Program-made: the position numbers and the translations under genes
NCBI RefSeq assembly: GCF_003171515.1
Contig: NC_089390.1
Span: 6,634,001 to 6,698,000, forward strand
Length of the DNA: 64,000 nucleotides
Reading direction: 5' to 3'
Source: Pyrenophora tritici-repentis
Taxonomy: Eukaryota; Ascomycota; Dothideomycetes; Pleosporales; Pleosporaceae
The notes under the pieces: generated by a model
The model's input: the letters and a program-made list of their open reading frames with translations, nothing else
What the model was told of the DNA's origin: nothing
Databases searched by the model: none
Shown here: positions 11,301 to 17,907 of the stretch, piece by piece
Layout: the number at the start of each line of letters is the position of its first letter
How positions within the stretch are numbered: the first letter of the stretch is position 1

Positions 11301-12162
11301 TAGCTTGGGTGATTCTAGCTATGCTTGCGTCGATTACGTCCGCTGGGGCGCTATTGCTAATTGGCTGTACGCCTACTGTGTAGAGTTGAACTAGCCCGGC
11401 AAACCTATCTATGTTTCTCTCGTGGACCCGGTAGTGATGCTGTTCTAGCACCGCTCTCCCTCGGCTTGGAAGGACAGTCACTAGGGTGAAATGGTCTGAC
11501 CCTGTATACATATCTTCGCGGACTGTCGTTCTAGCGAAGGGTATATTTGAGAAGGATACGTCTAGCACGTGTCCCGCCCGATGTGTTGGGTTACCTGCCT
11601 CGCCGATGTAGGGTATGTCGTTCTGAGTGGCCCAGCGGGCGATCTCTGCCCCCCTATTGGCCGACGTGGAGCCGGGCTCAAAAAGTTCATGGCGGGCGTT
11701 TAAGTCACCCCCTATAAGGCAGTTACGGGGTGGCGTTAAAGCTGTGAGGTATTGAAATGTCGAGTCATTCTGTGGCTGCCTATAAACATTCAATATGCGG
11801 TAGCCGTTGGCCTCGATCCATAGCACATCCCGGCTGATGCGTGGGTGTATAAGAGTAGCCCTTATATTTGGGCTCTTACGGGTATAGGTGAGCACCCGTG
11901 GTCGGTCAGTTCCCCACGTTGTGGGGTTGTTCCAGCTTATCACTGGCGATATCATATGGAATCCTGGGTGTGTAGAGGTCCGGGTTCCAGTGAGAGTAAA
12001 GGGTTCTTGGATGCATACTATGTCTATGTCTGCTTCCCATGCACGTTCTAAGGCTGTAATGTGGCAAGGCGAGCTTCTGGCCACATTCACCCAGCATACC
12101 TGCATTTGTCTGTGTCGGTGTGGCGTGGTTTCGCCGGGTGAATTTGCGGGTTGTGCCCTCAT
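8356..12162 (-). CDS. LINE ORF2: endonuclease, reverse transcriptase, RNase H
   Basis: An uninterrupted 1,268-residue polyprotein. An AP-type endonuclease occupies about residues 20-230 (QEPF 52-55, GGDLNARH 151-158, SDHF 222-225). The reverse transcriptase lies at about 440-720 with YADDIN at about 666-671 and GTPQGSPLSP before it. RNase H follows at about 970-1105 (FSDGSEQ, CIDSTSV, WAPGHMKIVGNELAD). A Cys/His cluster, CLCGRPKTPEHLVFC, sits near residue 1200. These supply target nicking, target-primed cDNA synthesis and RNA removal. The start ATG overlaps the ORF1 stop as TAATG, suggesting termination-reinitiation. No inactivating change was seen, so it may still be functional in trans. Confidence 0.93.
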   Translation of the reverse strand: MRAQPANSPGETTPHRHRQMQVCWVNVARSSPCHITALERAWEADIDIVCIQEPFTLTGTRTSTHPGFHMISPVISWNNPTTWGTDRPRVLTYTRKSPNIRATLIHPRISRDVLWIEANGYRILNVYRQPQNDSTFQYLTALTPPRNCLIGGDLNARHELFEPGSTSANRGAEIARWATQNDIPYIGEAGNPTHRAGHVLDVSFSNIPFARTTVREDMYTGSDHFTLVTVLPSRGRAVLEQHHYRVHERNIDRFAGLVQLYTVGVQPISNSAPADVIDASIARITQAIGDAMHAAGTPNREKGHSAPWWTEDCRVAYKRHIQEKSDYGQSPSEATRAFLATVRKAKRTYWQQRIDGCNNDKDLYKLVGWHKLSFDQRDTPLVIEGRTITAPLEKAEALREAILDRFSAEDDLLEPPPLDNDPQTTPLPWDTYISMEETERYVIGVSSTSPGPDQVTVRLLKACWEHIRHLVLGIYRACMEQGHYPAAWKTVEVAMIPKVGKKDKSSPRSMRPIALSSCLGKGLERIIARRIAHTAMAFDILSPQHGGALPKRSAMDLATAFTHDVEMAWSRHEHVSMLTLDVQGAFDALLKNRLLHRMRQQGWPPLLRKFIQNFLSERRVRVRLGNVTTPVHRVACGTPQGSPLSPVLYTLYLAELLNQDRKLRFGYADDINLYRVSHSLDENVALLAEDLKSINEWGAANKITFAPEKRELIHLTRQKGLHAPPIQLEDQTIHPIAPAQGGSQTALRWLGVWFDRGLTFKKHVAERAAQARKVANHLRSLANTAHGPPAGSLRKAAITCILPILLYGAETWYEGRTKNPRIARVSRKPTVSTRVGWHLTTIDQALIAATKAILPAWRTTPNAVLLREAAMPSAQVALEEAKLRFAVHLRTIDDKHPLTNRTTLPLVIRGRAAGNRRIPRSKVQRVAQLLPATPRNVLASPHFSDGSRQDPTQGQGKDIAAQNFTIWWESLGQETITVFSDGSEQQINGTRVVTYGYAIYQGQAAVATGQGSLNALSHVFDAEAIGACRGLKHALQLSLPSQREIVLCIDSTSVIWGIRGTAPTSSQWAFLQIHGAMEAYNVKTRWAPGHMKIVGNELADQLADSEAKDPHQPYGMAASPTRSGIRTVGRRLLEHTRDTWWQDKSSRLSAWYTQWQLPYDTRRTPAALWLPRRILAKVLMIRSTHGDFEWYHRKFNHEDTSKCLCGRPKTPEHLVFCKRATTHFKKWPLRPIVPPRTRQEGLAYLAQLIDQPQEFETFVKVTNSFYNE

Positions 12163-13831
12163 TACGCACTAGATCCGAGGCTCATTTCAGTGTCAGCGTG
12201 CTCAGACGATGACGTATTAGGGTCTTGGTCAGCGGTGCTAGGCTGCACGCTTCTAGCAGACATTCGCGCTAGGTTGAGGTCTTGCGTAGTTGCAGCTGTT
12301 CTCTTAGACCTCCTAGTCCCTAGGGTGGTTGCGGGCTCTCTAACAGTGGCTGTGTTTAGGTTGTTTACGTCTTGTCGGCTTCTTTTACTTGCGTCCGTAG
12401 GTGTTCCCACAGGCTCAGTAGTATTAGCTATGTCGCCGTCCGTGATTTCAATGGAGGTTTCGACCGTGCTGCCTGTCTGTCTTCCTCTAGCTGGCTGCAT
12501 TGCCTCAGAAGCACGGTCACCCGCCTCCCTAATGACTTTTAGTTCCCCCTTTGTGGGTTGGATGAGTCGGCCGTTCGCCCTCGTTGGGGCTGCTGGGCAC
12601 TTGTCGTGGGTTGCTGGAAATGGGCCGTGGCAGTTGGCGCACTTTGGTGTGTCTTTGCATTGTTCTCCGTGTGGTCCCTGGTGAGTTGCCGTTGTTTTGC
12701 TGCATGTCGTGCAGCGGGCTGGCCTTGTGCAGCGGCTGGTTTTGCAGTACCCTAGGCAGCCTGGGTCGTGCAGCATTGCAGGTGAGTTCTTCTTTATCTC
12801 GTGCGCGTAGTCGCCCGTCCCAAATAGGCGAAACGATCGTACGGGTCTGGTGAAAGATATAATCCAGGTTGTCCTTCCCTCCGTGGGTCCATGTCTGGAG
12901 GGCCGGCAGCTCGCCGGTTCGATCCCTGTCTGGGACAGAGCTTCGCTGACTATATCGTCTATTGTGGTGGGTATACTTTCCCCTGTGATAGTGCGGTATG
13001 AGCTTTCTACGCCCTGGACTGCATAGTTCACCCATCGTTCAGGTAGTCTTGCGCTCTCGCCCTCTACCGCTCGGATCATGAGTTCGCGATTCTCCTGCCC
13101 CATAAGCAGGGCCTTGATTTTGTCGTTGCGGGGCGTAATCGCCCAGCCAGTCTTGATATGTTTTGCCGTAGGTATGTCGGAGGGGGTAATTTCCTTAATC
13201 GCCTTTACAATAGCCATGCGGGCCGCAAATGGTGATGCCCGTTGGAGCCGAGCCTCCGCTCCAACCGCTATAAGGATACGGTTGTCAGTGTTTAGAGGTC
13301 GCCTAGGAGTTTGAGCTAGCTGCTTTGGGGCAGCCGTGGCCGCTTTCGTCGTAGCGGCCCCCCTTGCTGGGGGGTTGGATTTTTCAGGGTCCTAGCTACG
13401 TCCGCCCAGGAGCGGTGCGTAGTGTCAGAGTCGCTCCCTGAGTTTGGGGGCGTGATTAGGGGCGTGATTAGGGAGGTGTTAATAGCCCTTAGCACCTTCT
13501 GTTGAAGGTCCTTAGCCACACGGGCTCCGTCTGGGTCGGTGTACTTCCCAAGGCATCTGTCGACAGCTGTCGCTAGATCCGTTATGATGGAGTGGTGGAG
13601 GTTTGTAGCTTTTTGGGCTGCCTGAATCCGCTGGCGGACCGCTTCAGAGACAGCTTGATTGTAGGAGGTGGGCGCAGTGCTACCGATAGAAGGTTCAGCA
13701 CGAGTATGTGCTCGCTGCCTCCTCTTGTTGCCGCGCAGGTCAGTATTAATAGGGCTCTCAGGCTCCTCTGATCGTGTATGGGGGGGTTGGGCACTCCGTG
13801 GCGCCCTCTCTGGAGTTTCTACATTAGCCAT
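12162..13831 (-). pseudogene. LINE ORF1 (gag-like, zinc knuckles) with an apparent frameshift
   Basis: The nucleic-acid-binding protein of the LINE. The first part starts at ATG 13831 and is polar and helix-rich. A second frame continues, without a start codon of its own, as APKQLAQTPRRPLNTDNR and then a conserved fold beginning ILIAVGAEARLQRASPF. It ends with Cys-rich knuckles (CTRPARCTTC, CKDTPKCANCHGP..HDKC) near 12770-12590. The two frames join if one base is added, or the ribosome slips by -1, in the homopolymers at 13358-13374, where a C6 run and a G6 run lie five bases apart. Joined length would be about 556 residues. The stop codon TAA (12164-12162) overlaps the ORF2 ATG. The frameshift may be a mutation, a sequencing error or programmed. 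Confidence 0.8.
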
Positions 13832-13960
13832 TCTAACCACCTCCGCGAGAGCAGAAAGCGGTTATTTAGCTGAGGTAGTTACAGGCCGCCGTGCCGTTAA
13901 AATGATGTAAAAATCGTATAATTTTATAAGGGTCCCAAATTCCTTAAAAGTTGGTGTTCG

Positions 13961-13977
13961 GTGAGGTGAACTTTGGT
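13961..13977. repeat. Target-site copy 2 (between LINE and copy B)
   Basis: An identical 17-bp copy of 7911-7927 lying exactly between the 5' end of the full-length LINE and the tail of the truncated copy B. Confidence 0.85.
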
Positions 13978-14270
13978 TGATGTTGATGTTGATTGTGGTT
14001 TAACGCCCTATCTGTAACCTCCCATAGGGTATTCGGGCGGGTCCCGCCGTGGTCTTATAGTGTTGTCGCACTTGCCTCGTGGAACCTATTCCTAGGTGTT
14101 TTGTATCTAAGGGGAGTGATGTCCTGCCTATATACATGTTCGTGAAAAGGACTCCCGCCATTTGAAGCCGTTTTCCTACAATATTCTAGTATTTCGTGGC
14201 TTGCGCCTTTGATCGATGCAGTACAGTAACTGCTTTTTAGAGAGAGAAACGAAAAAGTAACAAGAGGCAA
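13978..14270 (-). repeat. LINE 3' end, copy B (5'-truncated insertion or SINE-like)
   Basis: A 293-bp duplicate of the LINE 3' terminus in the same orientation, with its own ATCAAC-type tail. It is flanked by the 13-bp repeat GGTGAACTTTGGT at 13965-13977 and 14271-14283. The structure is that of a 5'-truncated LINE insertion into the pogo coding region. A SINE borrowing the LINE 3' end would look the same. Confidence 0.85.
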
Positions 14271-14283
14271 GGTGAACTTTGGT
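14271..14283. repeat. Target-site copy 3 (right of copy B)
   Basis: GGTGAACTTTGGT, 13 bp shared with copies 1 and 2, at the last uninterrupted pogo codons (PPKFT on the minus strand). Confidence 0.85.
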
Positions 14284-16009
14284 GGAGCAGCTAATGGCTC
14301 CTCACGAGGCTGAGCACCAGCTGGCTCATTCAAATCTCTTTTTGACGCTTGATACTTGATGAGGCTCCTTGCGAGGCTCTCTTTTTTTTTTCCCTTTTGG
14401 GATGATTGTAGAGCTTTAGCACGGTCTCTCTCATCCTTCTGGCGTTGGCGTTCAGCTGCCTTCTCGGCTCTCTCCTTCTCCCTTACCTCCTTGAGTCTCT
14501 CTCTCTCCACACGCTTCTGCTCGAGCTCAACTTGACGCTGCAGTTGAGCCTCCTCACGCTGCTTCTTGGCATGTGCTTTTTGGAGTTTCTCCTCTATCTC
14601 ATCTCGCTCCCGTACTGCTTCTCTAGCTCGAGCCTCACGCAACTTGCGAGACCAGAAGACAGAGCCACCGTGATACTCCTGGCGCTGCTGAAGGTCAAGG
14701 ACTTTACTCTTCTTCTTATGCTTCTGCTTGTGCTGAAGAGCCTCCTTTAAGCCCTCATTCTTATGCTTTAAAAGCTCATTCTGTACAGAGAGATGGTGAA
14801 CGCTTAAACGCAGCTTTTTAAACTCCGTTTGTTGGGTATCCTTCACAGCAGCTCGGACTAACTGATTAAGCTTTCTCCAATCATTGTTAGAGAGCCCTGA
14901 TAATGAGCTTCTCTCAGCTTCTGGTGTGCTGGTAAATCTACGAAGGATAACGTTAGCATCTATTGGCCAGATCCTAGTAGCTTCGAAGGCCTTCAATATA
15001 AGGTTATCCACGAAGGAGGATCTCCAGGCGCTCCAGAAGAGCGGGAAAAAGTCTCCTTTCTTAATTGGAACGAGGCCTTGAGCCTTATGTAGATAGTTGG
15101 TGAGCTCGTTAGAGTAGGCTTGAGAGAGTGGCTTGAACAGCACTACATCTAGCGGCTGGAGCGTATGAGTCGAATGGGGAGGAAGGATTATAAGGAAGAT
15201 CCTATGGCGATCGCAGTACTTAATAAACTCCATCGTGAGGTGAGATCCATGGCCATTAAGGATAAGCAATCTCTATCTACCTAATCGTTGCTTTGTACAG
15301 CGATCAAACACCTGCTCAAGCTAAGCTAGGCCTACGTTATCGTTTGACTAGCCTGTTAGAGATGATGAGATAAAGACCTTATGCTCTCCTACCTTAATAT
15401 CCTCTACCTAACTTGATCGTATAGCTCCTTTTGCAGCTGCGTAGATGATGGCTGGAGGTAATGAGCTCTCATCGGTGCAGCAGCAGGCCAGGAGTGTCAG
15501 AAACTCGCGTGATCTATCCTGGAGAGATGCTCTAACCTCTTTCTTATCCCATTAGCGTTTGCTAAAGATCCTCTTGCTTCTACCTATTAAGCCAATTAAG
15601 AAGCCCTTCTCATCCATATTGTATATATCTCGAGCCTCAAGGTGGTATTCAGTGATCTTTCGATGCAGTAGCTCGAAGTAGAGACGGTATTTCGACTCAG
15701 AATCAGCCAGGTGGCGCGTACGATCTATGGCGGTGGTCTACTTTGAGATAAGATGGATCTCGTGTCGGTTGATGAAGCGAGTAACCCAGCTCTCGCTGAG
15801 CTGCTGATGGGCTACTTCAGATGAGAAATTCTTAATCATCTGTAGTCCTGCTAAGTAGATACTGGATAGTGTATACAAGAGTGAGTAAAGAAGGGAGGGG
15901 GGTTAGTTTTGGGTAAGATGGTAATCTAGTTATATCATCATACCAAAAACGGCTTCCTACACCGATTCAAAGAATCCTACATGCCACAAATGCCCCCAAA
16001 CATAGCAGC

Positions 16010-17257
16010 TTAAACATCCTCCTTAGAGACCGCTAACTTCCTCATCTTCTCCACCAACCCACCCTCATCATCATCCCTATTCCCCTTCCCATCCCCATCA
16101 ACCTCCTCCTCCTCAACCACCCCACCATAAAATCCCACGCTCCTACACCCTCCCTCCTCATCAAACCGCACCCCCGCCACCTCTCCCGCAACCCACACTG
16201 CAGTCCTCGCATGCAGACTCATCTCCACCCTCTCCGCACCCCTATATCCGCCATCCACCCTACTCTCCCCCTTGGCCAGCGCCTGAAAAACGACTAATTG
16301 GTCTCTCATCCACTCATCCGCACAGCCGCCATGTTCGATTTCCGCGAGTAGGTCCGACGAGACTTTTGCTATCATGGCGGGGATGTGTGAGAAGGAGGAG
16401 GAAGAGGGGACGCGACGGTCATACAACCAGTCGCGGCCTAGTTTTATGCCAGAGGACATTTTGGCTACGAGGAGAATATAGAAACGTTTCTCGTGGTGGG
16501 AGTCTTGGAAGGATATTTCGATATTTGGGGTTTGTTCAGTGTCGAAGAAATGGGATCCACGCTTCTCGAACATGAGGCCTAGTTCATCGCGGAAATTCTG
16601 TTCGCTGGATGCTGGAGCGAGTATCGTTGCTTTTATGGAGATGATGGCGCCGCGGGTGGTGAGGTCGAAGGCAGGGAGAGGGGCTTGGAGGGGGGTGATG
16701 GTGAAGGTCACGCTGCCGAGTACGGGGGCACCTTGGGACCAGCCGCGGGAGTGGAGCTGGGTTGAGATGGGTGGAATGCCAATGAGTTTGAGCATGGGAA
16801 GCAGGACTTGGGTTGTGTAGTCTATGGACGGCGAATTTGAGACGTTTGTGCCGCCGGTTATTGTGATGTAGACTGGGGAGGAGTGGTAGGAGGAGAAGAG
16901 GATATAGGGGAGAATGGCTTGTAAGATGAGGGTTATGCTTCCGGGAGTGGTTTGAGGAATTTGGATGTGTGCTTGAGATTGTGCATTGGGGGTGTGGAGG
17001 GCATTGGGGGTGAAAGTTAATTCCTTGCTCTTTAGTTCTGCGCCAATAGTTTGCGCGTTGCTGGCTAAACTGAGCCACTGGACGCTGGTTAGGTGTTGGG
17101 CTTTGAGGCCGCCGCCGCCGTGACGCTTGCCGCGGATGGACGTGATGGCGATGGCCTTTTTAGTGAGGGCTGAGAGACCGATGGCTATGCGGAGGAGTTG
17201 GCCGCCACCTTCGAGCGTGGTCCCATCCAGATGGATTGGGGAGGGGGCTGATGACAT
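16010..17257 (-). CDS. RTCA: RNA 3'-terminal phosphate cyclase
   Basis: A 415-residue single-exon RtcA-family enzyme that converts an RNA 3'-phosphate to a 2',3'-cyclic phosphate using ATP. The diagnostic start is LDGTTLEGGGQLLR, then GLKAQHLTSVQWL, the insert region, and near the C-terminus GGCADEWMRDQLVVFQALA and SLHARTAV. The His in the last motif matches the nucleotidylated catalytic His, so this is an active cyclase rather than the inactive Rcl1 ribosome factor. I chose the ATG at 17257 because conservation begins just after it. An upstream in-frame ATG at 17314 would add 19 residues with a mildly presequence-like character. A Glu/Asp-rich tail (EEEEVDGDGKG) follows. It is divergently paired with the ABC transporter at 17908. 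Confidence 0.92.
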   Translation of the reverse strand: MSSAPSPIHLDGTTLEGGGQLLRIAIGLSALTKKAIAITSIRGKRHGGGGLKAQHLTSVQWLSLASNAQTIGAELKSKELTFTPNALHTPNAQSQAHIQIPQTTPGSITLILQAILPYILFSSYHSSPVYITITGGTNVSNSPSIDYTTQVLLPMLKLIGIPPISTQLHSRGWSQGAPVLGSVTFTITPLQAPLPAFDLTTRGAIISIKATILAPASSEQNFRDELGLMFEKRGSHFFDTEQTPNIEISFQDSHHEKRFYILLVAKMSSGIKLGRDWLYDRRVPSSSSFSHIPAMIAKVSSDLLAEIEHGGCADEWMRDQLVVFQALAKGESRVDGGYRGAERVEMSLHARTAVWVAGEVAGVRFDEEGGCRSVGFYGGVVEEEEVDGDGKGNRDDDEGGLVEKMRKLAVSKEDV

Positions 17258-17907
17258 GGTAGTAAATAGTCCTACGGTCCTATAATAGATGGTTGGTAGT
17301 ATTTCCCGAAACATGCGCAAAACTACAGCTCTTGTAAATAAAACGCAGGACAAGTGCGATGACTCCAATCGCGTGAGTAAGGATGACTCAATCGCATACC
17401 CGTCATCGCTGTGGCTGTGTTGGATATCGCATACTGTCTGACTCTATTCCGAAAAATTGATCTATATGGAATGGCATGGCATATAACAGTTGTTTGTCTA
17501 TTGCATGTGTTGTGTCGTATTAACTAGTGCATTGGTCAGAGAGGGGAAACAAGTGTCGGCACCGCAAGAGCAATGTGCTGCGGCAACCCCCGAATTGATG
17601 ACGTCGTGCATTGCAAACATAACCAAACACAAACGACGTTTGACAGTAATTGACACCGCGCAAGGCTCAAAGCGTGTTGAAGTTACGCCTTCTCCGGAGT
17701 ATCCTAAGGTGTCGGAATTGCCGCGGCACGTGTCGGCGCCAGATTAACGCGGCGTTTCTGTCGTCATCAGCGAAGCCGAACTTTTGATCACATCTCCGAC
17801 GTCGTCTTCTCTCGCGCCAACCCACCTCTCGCCATGTCGAATGACTCAATAACGGCCCAATCGACCCTTGGAACCCGGTAGCCGTCGTCGTCTACCTTTT
17901 TTAAGCC
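17258..17907. promoter_or_regulatory. Divergent promoter region, cyclase and MDL1-type transporter
   Basis: 650 bp between the start codons of two divergent genes, with no credible gene of its own. It carries a palindromic E-box CACGTG at 17727-17732 and a CRE-like TGACGTC at 17599-17605. Either could serve both directions. No strong TATA box was noticed on either side. Confidence 0.45.

Larger units (their letters stand above)
7928..13960 (-). mobile_element. Near full-length LINE (Tad1-like), minus strand
   Basis: A 6.03-kb non-LTR retrotransposon with a short 5' UTR (13960-13832), ORF1 (13831-12162), ORF2 (12162-8356), a ~430-nt 3' UTR and an (ATCAAC)-type tail at 7928-7955. It is bounded by 17-bp direct repeats GTGAGGTGAACTTTGGT at 7911-7927 and 13961-13977. 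The order ORF1 with zinc knuckles, then endonuclease, reverse transcriptase and RNase H, fits the fungal Tad1 clade. ORF2 is fully open, unlike the host pogo element, so the LINE arrived after that element decayed or escaped RIP. ORF1 carries one apparent frameshift. Confidence 0.9.
7873..15860 (-). pseudogene. pogo/Fot1 DDE transposase, RIP-like stops, interrupted by LINEs
   Basis: DDE superfamily (DDE_1) landmarks: NMDEKGF near 15615 (first Asp), LILNGHGSHLT near 15250 and PPHSTHTLQPLDVV near 15170. The second motif is normally LILDGHGSH, so the second catalytic Asp is Asn here. In-frame TAG codons replace expected Trp before TTAID, VEDIK, SNDN, LEQVF and RLLIL, and a TAA precedes WDKK. All the Trp changes are G-to-A on the coding strand. 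A long Glu/Arg/Lys-rich coiled coil follows (about 14760-14380). Coding is cut at PPKFT (14283) by LINE sequence and resumes at 7927. The 404-codon frame 14055-15269 is a chimera of this C-terminal part and LINE 3' sequence, not a real protein. Confidence 0.85.
7721..15870 (-). mobile_element. Decayed pogo/Fot1-type transposon, split by LINE insertions
   Basis: The transposase reads on the minus strand from about 15860 to 14284 and resumes at 7927-7873, where the C-terminal codons KFTSRGRNVKLPSKYK and a TAG stop occur. The 6.3 kb in between are LINE-derived. Both boundaries are approximate: a possible left terminus lies near 7721 (TA followed by ACGTGCCCGTG), while no matching repeat is visible near 15870, and the N-terminal CENP-B-like DNA-binding region seems missing. 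The element is dead: at least five Trp codons have become TAG and one catalytic Asp has become Asn. Confidence 0.8.

Noticed and set aside
12904..12926. tRNA-like GGTTCGATCC motif
   Set aside because: It lies within LINE ORF1 coding sequence and no cloverleaf could be formed around it.
7928..14270. LTR retrotransposon bounded by ~300-bp direct repeats
   Set aside because: The internal genes are LINE-type (AP endonuclease and no protease or integrase), and each repeat has a tail plus target duplication, so these are LINE 3' ends, not LTRs.
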